DNA of 23,983 bases from CADCVW01 sp035644935 (GTDB lineage: Bacteria > Pseudomonadota > Alphaproteobacteria > Sphingomonadales > Sphingomonadaceae). Position 1 is the stretch's first letter; each line of letters begins with the position of its first letter. Under the pieces are notes generated by a model. The model made no database searches. It was given only the letters and a program-made list of their open reading frames with translations, and was not told the DNA's origin. Of the stretch, positions 7,543 to 15,303 are shown piece by piece. The stretch is taken from the NCBI GenBank assembly GCA_035644935.1, contig DASQNO010000049.1:1-23983 (forward strand), in the 5' to 3' direction. The translations under genes and the position numbers were made by a program.

Positions 7543-8199
7543 CTATCGGATGCACCCTACAGATCGTAGGCATCCACGTAGGCGCGTTTCGAACTGCGTG
7601 AATGACGCTGACCGTCGTAGCAATGCCAGTTCTTGCCGCTGCGCGATGGCCGGGAACATGTTCCCCAAGCTTTGTCGACGTCGCCGTCCGGCAACTGCCT
7701 CCACCGCAGCGGCCAACACCTGCTTAGGATCGCTGAGACGCTCAGCCACGCGCGCATCTTCGGGCAATCCGATCTCCTTGGGATGTCCGTTGTAGCCGAG
7801 TGCCTTGGTAACGGCGAAACCATCCGCCAGCAGCCACGCCTCCGTTTCACGACGCGGAGTGATCGTAATGCAGCGATCATTTGGCCAATTGCAGCACTCT
7901 AGAAGAGCGGCACAGTAGGCGTCCGCCCTTCTCGCCAGTCCTCGTTCAAGACCTCGGCCGCCGGTGTCTGCGTGTATGAAGATGACCTCGTAAGAATCCC
8001 GGAAAGAACACGCTTCTACCGCGACCTTTTCTATAGAGCGACTACCTGTTCCAAGCCTCACCGCAGGCACGTCTGGCACCTCAACCAAGTCGTCGCCTTC
8101 ACGCGCGACTAAATCTCTAATGACTCGGGGAAGCAGCACGTCTAGATAGAGGGCGTCCGAACCGCCCTCGTAGAAGGCGGCCCAGCTAACATATCTCAT
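7543..8199 (-). CDS. DUF4276 family protein, TOPRIM-like putative effector
   Basis: This 218-residue protein has the features of DUF4276: an early EGGSD (E11-D15), a hydrophobic strand ending in IHADTGG (75-81) and ITPRRETEAWLLAD (113-126). The spacing of an N-terminal Glu and a later acidic strand is like the TOPRIM nuclease fold; that is inference from pattern. Its ATG overlaps the stop of the upstream ATPase (ATGA, 8196-8199), so the two are translated together. DUF4276 proteins are commonly paired with such ATPases in bacterial defence islands, where the second protein is thought to be the toxic effector. The enzymatic target is unknown. GC content is lower than in the neighbouring housekeeping genes. 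Confidence 0.78.
   Translation of the reverse strand: MRYVSWAAFYEGGSDALYLDVLLPRVIRDLVAREGDDLVEVPDVPAVRLGTGSRSIEKVAVEACSFRDSYEVIFIHADTGGRGLERGLARRADAYCAALLECCNWPNDRCITITPRRETEAWLLADGFAVTKALGYNGHPKEIGLPEDARVAERLSDPKQVLAAAVEAVAGRRRRQSLGNMFPAIAQRQELALLRRSASFTQFETRLRGCLRSVGCIR
7548..7575 (-). terminator. Possible hairpin at 3' end of DUF4276 gene / after serA
   Basis: GGATGC (7548-7553) pairs with GCATCC (7570-7575) and inside it CTAC (7557-7560) pairs with GTAG (7566-7569) around an AGATC loop. It lies in the last codons of the minus-strand gene and just past serA, where either transcript could end. There is no clear T-tract, so function is uncertain. Confidence 0.3.
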
Positions 8200-9530
8200 C
8201 CAGCATCGCCCGCGCGCTGTAGCAAACGGTCAACCTCCGCTCGAACTAAATGGCGATCCGGCTCGACCAAGTCGCCACTGCCCTTAACCCCTGTTCGCAT
8301 GCGCGTTCGGGAGGTGCGCCTCTCGGCAGTCGGGTCGACGAGTGTAACGACGTCGGCCGCCACGATCTCGGTATCTTGCAGCGCAGCCATTACCTTGGGT
8401 GAATGAGTGTTCAATATAACCTGAAAGGTCACCTGCTTCGGATCAGGGTCTATCCTCGTCGCATTTCTCAACATGTCGATCAACGTCGGGATGCGGCCCT
8501 CATGTACGCCGTTCTCGGGCTCCTCGAAGCACAACGTGCCCCTTCGATCCGGATCGTTGAGGATGGTGAGCAGCGCTAAAATGCGGAGCGTTCCGTCAGA
8601 GATCACGCGCGAGCTGAAGCTCATGTCGCTAGTGAAACCAACGCTGAAAGAGTATTGTCGCTGGTCGTCCGATTGCACCTTCACGTTGCACACGGAAGGG
8701 ATCAGGGCCGATAGATCAGTGGCTATGTCAGCTAAGACCCCGTCGGGGCGCTTCTCGCTTTTCGTTTGGTCCCGCAACCGATTGAGCACGGCAGCCAAAT
8801 TCGACGCACTGGGACTAAGCGTGGTCTTCTCGAATCGATCGTTAGCGCCGCGCGCCGCGGTAGGATTGATTTCCAAGAAACGCACCGCACGCAAAGCCTT
8901 TCGCAGTGCATAAAGATGCGGGAACTCAGCGGTGGTGATCGTGGATAAGGCAGTCCTCGCTGCTTCCTTAAGGGACAGCCTCATCGGGTTGCCGCTCTTA
9001 CTGGGGCCATCCTGTCGCACCAGCAGGGCATCACCGGCATCCTCATCCCTTCGGATGAAGGGCGTAGCGTATCGGCCATAGCTCGGCTTACGCGGCGCAA
9101 GGTATGTGGCGTGATCGTCGATGCGCTTCATTGCGCTGCAGAACTCGTCCCGCACAAATACGCCTCGCGGGCCGCCATCTCGACCGTGGCGAATGCCAAG
9201 GGTCAGTTCGTAGCGTAAGCGCTGAGCCGGAACTTTATACGACCGGCCAAAATCGTCTGTCCCCTCGCTGTCTAGGAATACCTCCACAGCGAACTTGATT
9301 CTGTCGCTCGAACCGTCGCTAGTTTGACGGAAGAATTCTTCCGGCTCGCCGCGCAACCCCTGCATGGCGGTATGGATGTCGTGATCCGCCAGAGCGGCGA
9401 GCAGTTGCATGGCATCGAACAGATTGGACTTCCCACTTGCGTTCGGTCCGACAATGGCAGTGAACGGACGCAGGTCGAGCCTGAACTCTTCAAAGGTCTT
9501 GAAGCCGTCGATCTCGATGCGCGTCAGCAT
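8196..9530 (-). CDS. ABC/OLD-type AAA ATPase of a two-gene defence-like cassette
   Basis: This 444-residue protein is an SMC/ABC-class ATPase of the AAA_21/AAA_15 kind. It opens with the typical IEIDGFKTFEEF and Walker A GPNASGKS (28-35), has an ABC signature-like ISDGTLR (310-316), Walker B CFEEPENG (334-341) with catalytic Glu E337, and the H-loop NTHSP (374-378). There is no long coiled coil and no fused TOPRIM domain; the putative effector is instead the overlapping downstream DUF4276 gene. Such ATPases act as phage sensors in PARIS, AbiL and related systems, but the partner here differs from both, so I do not name the system. No strong Shine-Dalgarno or promoter was recognised upstream. 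Confidence 0.88.
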   Translation of the reverse strand: MLTRIEIDGFKTFEEFRLDLRPFTAIVGPNASGKSNLFDAMQLLAALADHDIHTAMQGLRGEPEEFFRQTSDGSSDRIKFAVEVFLDSEGTDDFGRSYKVPAQRLRYELTLGIRHGRDGGPRGVFVRDEFCSAMKRIDDHATYLAPRKPSYGRYATPFIRRDEDAGDALLVRQDGPSKSGNPMRLSLKEAARTALSTITTAEFPHLYALRKALRAVRFLEINPTAARGANDRFEKTTLSPSASNLAAVLNRLRDQTKSEKRPDGVLADIATDLSALIPSVCNVKVQSDDQRQYSFSVGFTSDMSFSSRVISDGTLRILALLTILNDPDRRGTLCFEEPENGVHEGRIPTLIDMLRNATRIDPDPKQVTFQVILNTHSPKVMAALQDTEIVAADVVTLVDPTAERRTSRTRMRTGVKGSGDLVEPDRHLVRAEVDRLLQRAGDAG

Positions 9531-9574
9531 GGTATCTTGCTACGTGTACCGGGGGACTGCGGCAAGGCTGGTTT

Positions 9575-9593
9575 GCAACCGTTTTCAGGTTGC
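9575..9593. repeat. Inverted repeat upstream of the ATPase gene
   Basis: GCAACC and GGTTGC are exact inverted copies around a 7-nt GTTTTCA loop, 45 nt upstream of the ATPase start codon. It could be an operator or part of the ATPase mRNA leader. Confidence 0.35.
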
Positions 9594-9608
9594 GGCCAAT
9601 CAGACTTT

Positions 9609-9617
9609 TCAACAAGC
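9609..9617. repeat. Right copy of 9-bp direct repeat TCAACAAGC
   Basis: This is identical to 7529-7537. If the pair is a duplication, the inserted segment is 7538-9608 or so, enclosing both cassette genes and about 80 bp of upstream DNA. No terminal inverted repeats or transposase were seen. Confidence 0.4.
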
Positions 9618-9740
9618 ATTCGGGCGCACAAACCACAATAGAAGAGCTTTCCTACAGCTACCCGTTCGTGCTATGTTCTACCGAAGTCCGAGTTTTCTCC
9701 CGTAAACACCGACTCCTGCCCGACAGATAGGGATTTCGGG

Positions 9741-9758
9741 AAACTGACTAAACTGACC
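9741..9758. repeat. 9-bp tandem duplication upstream of purA
   Basis: AAACTGACT is followed directly by AAACTGACC, two adjacent copies differing only in the last base, about 125 nt before the purA start. It may be a regulator binding site or replication slippage. Confidence 0.4.
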
Positions 9759-9882
9759 CGATGCGCGTGCGAACGCATGACCCTCGTCAGCTTCGGCCGG
9801 ACCCTACCGAGTCGCCCCGCATCTTTTGACCCGCCTCCCCCGCCTCTCTAGGACCGCCGCTCACCACGAAGGAACTCACCGC

Positions 9883-11172
9883 TTGCCCAACGTCACCGTG
9901 ATCGGCGCCCAATGGGGGGACGAGGGAAAGGGCAAGATCGTCGACTGGCTCGCCGACCGCGCCGATCTCGTCGTGCGGTTCCAGGGCGGGCACAATGCGG
10001 GGCACACGCTGGTCGTCGGCGACCAGGTGTACAAATTGTCGCTGCTCCCGTCGGGCATCGTGTCGGGGACCCTGTCCGTGATCGGCAACGGCGTTGTGCT
10101 CGACCCGTGGGCGTTTCGGGCCGAGGTCGACAAATTGCGCGCGCAGGGTGTCGCGGTGAGCCCGAAAACGCTGCAGCTCGCCGACACCTGCCCGCTGATC
10201 CTGCCGCTCCACCGCGACCTCGATGCCTTACGCGAAGACGCCAGCGGCGCGGGGAAGATCGGCACCACGCGCCGCGGCATCGGCCCGGCATACGAGGACA
10301 AGGTGGGCCGCCGCGCGATCCGCGTCTGCGACCTGGCGCACCTGGACGCGCTCGGGCCGCTGCTGGACCGCCTGTGCGCCCACCACGACGCGCTGCGCGC
10401 CGGCTTTGGCGAGCCCGCCATCGACCGCGAGGCGCTCCGCGCCGACCTGGCGGAGATCGCGCCGTTCGTCCTGCCCTACGCGCGGCCGGTCTGGATGACG
10501 CTCAACGCCGCGAAGAAAGCCGGCAAGCGCATCCTGTTCGAAGGCGCGCAGGGCGTGCTGCTCGACGTCGATCACGGCACTTATCCTTTCGTGACGTCGT
10601 CCAACACCGTCGCGGGCGCGACAGGGGCGGGCTCCGGCACCGGCCCGGGCGCCGCCGGCTTCGTGCTGGGCATCGCCAAGGCGTACACGACGCGGGTCGG
10701 CTCCGGTCCCTTTCCCACCGAACTGGACGACGCCACCGGGCAGCGACTGGGCGAGCGGGGCCACGAATTCGGCACCGTCACGGGGCGCAAGCGCCGCTGC
10801 GGCTGGCTCGACGCTGCATTGCTGCGCCAGTCTGTGGCGGTGTCGGGCGTCACGGGCATCGCGCTGACCAAGCTCGACGTGCTCGACGGCTTCGACGAGA
10901 TCCGCATCGGCACGGCCTACGAACTCGATGGCCGCACGCTGGACCACCTCCCTGCGCACGCCGCCGACCAGGCCCGCGTCCGCCCCGTCTACGAATCCAT
11001 GCCCGGCTGGCACGAAACCACCCGCGGCGCGCGCAGCTGGGCCGAACTGCCGGCGCAGGCGATCAAGTATATCCGCCGGATCGAGGAGCTGATCGACTGC
11101 CCCGTGACGCTCGTCTCCACGAGCCCGGAGCGGCAGGACACGATCCTGGTCCGCGATCCGTTCGCGGGCTGA
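9883..11172 (+). CDS. purA: Adenylosuccinate synthetase
   Basis: This 429-residue enzyme joins IMP and aspartate with GTP to give adenylosuccinate, the first step from IMP to AMP. The N-terminus has GAQWGDEGKGK with catalytic D13, then GGHNAGHT with H41, followed by TTRRGIGPAYEDK, LFEGAQG, GTYPFVTSSNT, VGSGPFPTE, GRKRRCGW, LTKLDVLDG and the terminal STSPERQDTI. All are in family order and the length is close to that of E. coli PurA (432). The start is TTG 9883, preceded by GAAGGA at 9 nt, which gives the conserved PNVTVIGAQWGDEGK beginning; an upstream TTG at 9826 would add 19 unlikely residues. Its TGA overlaps the presumed CTG start of the next gene. Confidence 0.96.
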   Translation: MPNVTVIGAQWGDEGKGKIVDWLADRADLVVRFQGGHNAGHTLVVGDQVYKLSLLPSGIVSGTLSVIGNGVVLDPWAFRAEVDKLRAQGVAVSPKTLQLADTCPLILPLHRDLDALREDASGAGKIGTTRRGIGPAYEDKVGRRAIRVCDLAHLDALGPLLDRLCAHHDALRAGFGEPAIDREALRADLAEIAPFVLPYARPVWMTLNAAKKAGKRILFEGAQGVLLDVDHGTYPFVTSSNTVAGATGAGSGTGPGAAGFVLGIAKAYTTRVGSGPFPTELDDATGQRLGERGHEFGTVTGRKRRCGWLDAALLRQSVAVSGVTGIALTKLDVLDGFDEIRIGTAYELDGRTLDHLPAHAADQARVRPVYESMPGWHETTRGARSWAELPAQAIKYIRRIEELIDCPVTLVSTSPERQDTILVRDPFAG

Positions 11173-11765
11173 CGCTGACCGCGTTCCTCATCCTGGCGGC
11201 TTCGCTCGTTGCGCTCTGGCTGGCCGGATCGCGGCCCGGGTTCGCGACGATAGTCGCCGCGCCGGCGCTGCTCGCCTGCGTCGTCGCCGGGCTCACCTTT
11301 CCCGACGTCGACCAGTCGCTGCCGCTGGATCACCGCAGCGCGCTGACGCACGGGGTGCTTCCCGCCGCGGCGCTGGCGGCGCTCCGCTGGGCGCGCGCGG
11401 CGGCGGCGGGACTGGGGCTCGGCAACGGCCTGCATCTCGCCGCCGACCTCTTTCCCGACGCGATGACCGGCTACGCCACCGTCGCCGTGCCGTTCGCGGG
11501 CCGACTGGACGCGGGCGCGTCCTACCTCTGGCTGGGTGGCAACGCGCTCGCCTGCGCCGCGCTGGGGCTTTGGCTGCTCCATCGCATCTTGCCGCACGCC
11601 GGCCTCAAGGCGGCGGCGCTGCTCGGCGTCGCGTTGATCGGCCTGTGGTACCTGCCGCGCGTCGACGGCGGGATCCCCGCGCTGCTGCTGCTCGCGGGCG
11701 GGGCGTGGCTGATCGCCCGCCGCCGCTTGCCAGCCGGGACCGGCCGCGCCACGGGCCTCCAATGA
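11169..11765 (+). CDS. DUF457-like membrane protein (putative metal-dependent hydrolase)
   Basis: This is a roughly 198-residue hydrophobic protein with several probable membrane helices. The metal-binding pattern of the DUF457/YdjM group is visible: FPDVDQ (D46, D48) followed by DHRSALTHG (H55, H61). Enzymatic function is unproven for the family; YdjM is described as an inner-membrane LexA-regulated protein. No ATG, GTG or TTG lies in frame near the purA end. The likeliest start is CTG 11169, which overlaps the purA TGA as CTGA in the same manner as an ATGA overlap. The next ATG or GTG in frame (a GTG at about 11350) would cut into the metal motif. The stop overlaps the methyltransferase ATG (11762-11765). 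Confidence 0.7.
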   Translation: MTLTAFLILAASLVALWLAGSRPGFATIVAAPALLACVVAGLTFPDVDQSLPLDHRSALTHGVLPAAALAALRWARAAAAGLGLGNGLHLAADLFPDAMTGYATVAVPFAGRLDAGASYLWLGGNALACAALGLWLLHRILPHAGLKAAALLGVALIGLWYLPRVDGGIPALLLLAGGAWLIARRRLPAGTGRATGLQ

Positions 11766-12496
11766 CGTCCCGCGAGGCCACCGGCCTGTTCCCCCGCGCC
11801 GCCGACGCGCGTCGCCGTACCGCCGCGGACTGGGCGTGGCAGCTCGGGCTCGGCGCGATCACCTGGCCGTGGCTGCTGCGCTCGCTGCGCGGCGGCAGCA
11901 AGGCGGCCAAGCGCGCGCTGCTGACGCGCCTCCACCTCCCGCAGGACGCCCTTCCCAATCTGGGCAGCTGGAAGGCCGACACCGGTCTGCTGACGCTGAT
12001 CGTCGACCATGTCGAGGCGCATCGCCCGCGGACGGTGGTCGAATTCGGCAGCGGCGCCACCAGCCTGATCATCGCCCAAGCCCTGAAGCTCCACGGCGGC
12101 GGTCGCTTGTTCAGCTTCGATCAGCATGCGGAGTTCGTCGGCGCCACCGCCGCCTGGCTCGGCACGCACGGGCTGGACGCCGACATGCGCCATGCGCCGC
12201 TCGGCGATCCCGCGCCGGGCTGGCCGGGCCGGTGGTACGATCCGGGCGCGCTGCCCGACGCGATCGACCTTCTCGTCGTCGACGGCCCGCCCTGGACGAT
12301 TCATCCGCTGACCCGCGGATCGGCGGAAAGCGTCTTCGGCCGGCTGGCCGCGGGCGGCACGATCATGCTGGACGACGCCGCACGCCCCGGCGAACGCATC
12401 GTCGCGCGCTGGTGGCGTCGCAGGTGGCCGGACATCACGTTCCAGCTCGTGCACGCCGGCACCAAGGGCACGCTGGTCGGCAGGCGGCGCCCTTAA
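11762..12496 (+). CDS. Class I SAM-dependent methyltransferase (Methyltransf_24 type)
   Basis: This is a 244-residue protein with a Rossmann methyltransferase core. Motif I is VVEFGSG (92-98), the acidic strand is LFSFDQH, DGPPW (174-178) is the post-motif region, and GGTIMLDDAARPGE (about 198-211) matches methyltransferases of the O-methyltransferase/glycan-modifying kind. The substrate cannot be read from sequence. The first 85 residues are basic and aromatic (WPWLLRSLRGG), perhaps a membrane-peripheral helix. It is translationally coupled to the DUF457 gene. Its TAA shares bases with the convergent fabI stop through a TTAA palindrome at 12493-12496. Confidence 0.82.
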   Translation: MTSREATGLFPRAADARRRTAADWAWQLGLGAITWPWLLRSLRGGSKAAKRALLTRLHLPQDALPNLGSWKADTGLLTLIVDHVEAHRPRTVVEFGSGATSLIIAQALKLHGGGRLFSFDQHAEFVGATAAWLGTHGLDADMRHAPLGDPAPGWPGRWYDPGALPDAIDLLVVDGPPWTIHPLTRGSAESVFGRLAAGGTIMLDDAARPGERIVARWWRRRWPDITFQLVHAGTKGTLVGRRRP

Positions 12497-13290
12497 GTCG
12501 TCGCGATGTCGGGTGCGTCCTCCGCCTTCATGCCGACGACGTTGTAGCCGCCGTCGACATGGTGGATCTCGCCCGTGACGCCGCTCGCTAGGTCGGACAG
12601 GAGGTACAGCGCGGCGCCGCCGACATCCTCAATGGTGACGTTGCGGCGCAGCGGCGAGTTATATTCGTTCCATTTCAGGATGTAGCGGAAGTCGCCGATG
12701 CCGCTGGCCGCCAGCGTCTTGATCGGCCCGGCGCTGATTGCGTTGACCCGGATTTTCTCGCGCCCGAGGTCCATCGCGAGATACTTGACCGACGCCTCCA
12801 GCGCCGCCTTGGCGACGCCCATGACGTTGTAGTGCGGGATAACCTTTTCGGCGCCGTAGTAGGTCAGCGTCACGACCGAGCCCCCGTCCGGCATCATCGC
12901 CCGCGCCCGCCGCGTCACCGCGACGAAGCTGTACGCCGATATGTTCAGGGTCATCGCGAAATTGGCCGCGCTGGTATCGACGAACAGGCCGCGCAGTTCG
13001 TTCTTGTCCGAATAGCCGATGGCGTGGACGACGAAGTCGATCGTCGGCCAGCGCGCGGCGAGATCTGCGAACGCGCGATCCATCGCCGCCTCGTCCGACA
13101 CGTCGCAATCGATCAGGAAGTCGGACCCGACCTCCGTCGCCAGCGGCCGCACGCGCTTGGCCAGTGCCTCTCCCTGGTACGAGAACGCAAGTTCCGCGCC
13201 TTGCGCGTGGAGCGCCTTGGCGATCCCCCACGCCAGCGATCGGTCGTTCGCGAGGCCCATGATGAGCCCGCGTTTTCCAGCCATGATCAT
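12493..13290 (-). CDS. fabI: Enoyl-[acyl-carrier-protein] reductase (NADH), FabI
   Basis: This 265-residue short-chain dehydrogenase catalyses the last reduction of each fatty-acid elongation cycle and is the target of triclosan and isoniazid-type inhibitors in other bacteria. The FabI cofactor loop is GLIMGLANDRSLAWGIA (8-24), and the active site is the FabI-type Y-X6-K pair Y154 and K161 in HYNVMGVAKAAL, with the accessory Tyr Y144 in TYYGAEK. The start is ATG 13290, overlapping the YihY stop as ATGA; ATG 13284 is two codons in. It is the third gene of a dnaJ-like / YihY / fabI operon, so its expression probably follows the promoter upstream of the dnaJ-like gene. Confidence 0.96.
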   Translation of the reverse strand: MIMAGKRGLIMGLANDRSLAWGIAKALHAQGAELAFSYQGEALAKRVRPLATEVGSDFLIDCDVSDEAAMDRAFADLAARWPTIDFVVHAIGYSDKNELRGLFVDTSAANFAMTLNISAYSFVAVTRRARAMMPDGGSVVTLTYYGAEKVIPHYNVMGVAKAALEASVKYLAMDLGREKIRVNAISAGPIKTLAASGIGDFRYILKWNEYNSPLRRNVTIEDVGGAALYLLSDLASGVTGEIHHVDGGYNVVGMKAEDAPDIATT

Positions 13291-14252
13291 ATGTCTTCGT
13301 GCCCCTGTTCGATCGCTTCCTTGGTTTCTTCTACGAGGTGCTCGGGCACTTCGGCCAGCGCGGCGTTGAGCTCGGCCCCGAACACGACACCCAGCCCCAC
13401 GACGAAGAAGAAGATCAGCGCAATCATCACGCCGGCGAGGCCCCCGTAAGTCAGGTCGTAGCCGCCAAGGCTGGAAAGCATGACCGGCAGCAGCGCGGTG
13501 GTCGACAGCCACCAGACGGTTACGAACAACGGCCCCGGCCATTTCTGGCTGTGCTTGCGATAACGCCCGGGGGTTAGCGAATAGAACAGCATGTACAGCG
13601 ACCCGAACAGCATCGCCGCCGGGATCAGCCGGTAGAAGCCGAAGTCGGTCGCCCGCTGCGCCTGATCGGGCAGCAGCTGATCGACGAACTGTTCCACCCC
13701 GGTCAACACGAACTGCAGCGAGAAGGACAGCAGCGCCAGCACCACGGACAGAATGGTGATCCCCATGGCGCGCAGTCGGTATTCCCAGAACGGCCGGCCC
13801 GACGTCACGCCGTAGGCACGGCGAATGATGTCCCGGATCGTTTCGATGAAACTGCCCGTGGTCCAAAGCCCGACAATCGCGCCGAACCAGAGGAGATTGC
13901 CCGACCGCGCTTCCAGCACGTCGTTGACCGGCTTGGCCAGCGCATTGGCAACATCGGGCGGCATTGTCTGGAACACCGCGTTGACGGTTGCCAGCCCGCC
14001 TTCCGTATTGCCGAACAGGCTGGCGACGGCGGCGGCGACGATGAAGAAGGGAAACAGCGTCAAGATAGCCAGGTAGGCGAGATTGCCCGCGTGGATGAAC
14101 CCGTCGTTGTAGACGCCTATCGCGACGCGCTTGGCGACTTCGAACGGGTAGGTACCCGGCCGCACCCGTTCACGCTGGCGGCCGAGATAGGCACGCGCCC
14201 GGGCGAGCCGCTTGCGGCGCGCCTCCGGTGAGTGGGGCGAAATATCCTGCAT
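13287..14252 (-). CDS. YihY/BrkB-family inner-membrane protein
   Basis: This 321-residue protein has about six hydrophobic segments, at roughly residues 55-81, 119-137, 163-185, 206-226, 241-261 and 268-293. The family hallmark is seen in NLAYLAILTLFPFFIV, LWTTGSFIETIRDIIRRAYG and SLYMLFYSLTPGR, ending GLGVVFGAELNAAL. The family was once called ribonuclease BN (rbn) in error; its members are now regarded as membrane proteins of unknown, possibly transport, role. The N-terminus and C-terminus are hydrophilic and charged. It starts 6 nt after the dnaJ-like stop and its stop overlaps the fabI start. Confidence 0.92.
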   Translation of the reverse strand: MQDISPHSPEARRKRLARARAYLGRQRERVRPGTYPFEVAKRVAIGVYNDGFIHAGNLAYLAILTLFPFFIVAAAVASLFGNTEGGLATVNAVFQTMPPDVANALAKPVNDVLEARSGNLLWFGAIVGLWTTGSFIETIRDIIRRAYGVTSGRPFWEYRLRAMGITILSVVLALLSFSLQFVLTGVEQFVDQLLPDQAQRATDFGFYRLIPAAMLFGSLYMLFYSLTPGRYRKHSQKWPGPLFVTVWWLSTTALLPVMLSSLGGYDLTYGGLAGVMIALIFFFVVGLGVVFGAELNAALAEVPEHLVEETKEAIEQGHEDI

Positions 14253-14258
14253 GGCGGG

Positions 14259-15197
14259 CTAGACGCCCAGCCCCGCCCGCGGGTTGCCGCCGCCGGTCCA
14301 CCCGGCGAGGAACGCCTCCAACGCCGCATCGCCCGCCGGCACGTCCACCATCAAGGTCACCAGCTGGTCACCGCGCGTTCCGTCCTTGCGAGTGAACCCC
14401 CGGCCCTTGAGCCGGAGCACCTTGCCCGACGTCGAACCCTTGGGAACGGTCAGCATGACCGCGCCTTCGACGGTGGGCACGCGCACCTTGCCGCCCAGCA
14501 CCGCCTCGTTCAGCGTCACCGGCAGGTCCAGGCGGATGTCGTCGCCGTCGCGGCGATAGAAGCGGTGGGGCGCGATCTCGATCGTGATGATCGCATCGCC
14601 CGCGCCCGCGGGCCCGGGATCGCCCTGTCCGGACAGGCGGATCTTGGCCCCGTCTTCCAGGCCCGGCGGCAGCTTCAGGTCGAGCGACTTGCCGCCCGCC
14701 AGCGTCACGCGCTGGTCGGCCAGCCGCGCCGCGTCCGCGAACGGCACGGCGAGGCGGTAGCCGACGTCCGATCCCTTGGGCGGCGGCGGTCGGCGGGCGC
14801 CGCCGAACCCGCCGCCGCCGAGACCACCCGCGCCTCCGCCGCGATTGAAGAGCCCTTCGAAGATGTCGCCGAGGTCCGCGGTCGCCGCGTCGTCGAAATT
14901 CGGTCGCCCGCCCGCCCCGGGCCGCGGCCCGCCGCGCCCGCCACCGCCGCCGAACCCGAACGGCATCTTGGGATTGCCGTCCTCGTCGATCTCGCCGCGA
15001 TCGTAGCGTGCCCGCTTGTCGGCGTCCGACAGCATGTCGTAGGCCGCCGTCACCTGCGCGAACCGCTCCGCCGCCTTGAGATTGTCTCGATTGCGGTCGG
15101 GGTGAAGCTGCTTGGCGAGACTGCGGTAGGCCTTCTTGATCTCGGGCTCGGTAGCACCGCGCGCGACGCCAAGCCGCTGGTAAAGATCCATCGCCAT
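14259..15197 (-). CDS. DnaJ/CbpA-type co-chaperone (type II, no zinc finger)
   Basis: This 312-residue protein begins with a J domain (1-70) carrying the HPD tripeptide (32-34), which stimulates DnaK ATPase. A Gly/Phe-rich linker (about 80-135, GFGGGGGRGG and GGGFGG) follows. The C-terminal substrate-binding domain (150-300) contains LPPGLEDGAKIRLSGQGDPG and VPKGSTSGKVLRLKGRG. There is no CXXCXGXG zinc finger, so it is like CbpA/DjlA-class rather than canonical DnaJ. GGAGG lies 12 nt before ATG 15197; ATG 15191 is a less likely alternative. It leads the operon with the YihY gene and fabI, and is divergent from pdxH. Confidence 0.92.
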   Translation of the reverse strand: MAMDLYQRLGVARGATEPEIKKAYRSLAKQLHPDRNRDNLKAAERFAQVTAAYDMLSDADKRARYDRGEIDEDGNPKMPFGFGGGGGRGGPRPGAGGRPNFDDAATADLGDIFEGLFNRGGGAGGLGGGGFGGARRPPPPKGSDVGYRLAVPFADAARLADQRVTLAGGKSLDLKLPPGLEDGAKIRLSGQGDPGPAGAGDAIITIEIAPHRFYRRDGDDIRLDLPVTLNEAVLGGKVRVPTVEGAVMLTVPKGSTSGKVLRLKGRGFTRKDGTRGDQLVTLMVDVPAGDAALEAFLAGWTGGGNPRAGLGV

Positions 15198-15303
15198 TGT
15201 GCTTGAAGTTCCTCCGGGCCGCTTAGTGGCGTATTAAGCGCAACGCCGCCAGATGGGAGGCGCGGCCTTGTGCCGCAACCTGCGGAACCCCAATAGCCAA
15301 TCC

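Larger units (their letters stand above)
9531..9882. other. 352-bp gene-free region between the ATPase and purA
   Basis: This divergent region is AT-richer than its surroundings (27 G+C in the 60 bases from 9601). It holds a hairpin GCAACC/GGTTGC (9575-9580 with 9588-9593), the right copy of the 9-bp repeat, a 9-bp tandem duplication (9741-9758) and a small inverted repeat ATGCG/CGCAT (9761-9778). It must contain promoters for both directions, but I found no convincing -35/-10 pair. No credible gene was seen in it. Confidence 0.6.

Noticed and set aside
7529..9617. Transposon carrying the ATPase/DUF4276 genes
   Set aside because: No transposase, integrase or terminal inverted repeats inside; only the 9-bp direct repeats, reported separately.
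9826..9882. Extension of purA by 19 residues to an upstream TTG
   Set aside because: The family begins at PNVTVIGAQWGDEGK, and only TTG 9883 has a GAAGGA at proper distance.
15198..15303. Heat-shock (RpoH) promoter for the dnaJ-like gene on the minus strand
   Set aside because: A CCCATCT-like element is present, but no acceptable CTTGAA-type box at the right spacing.
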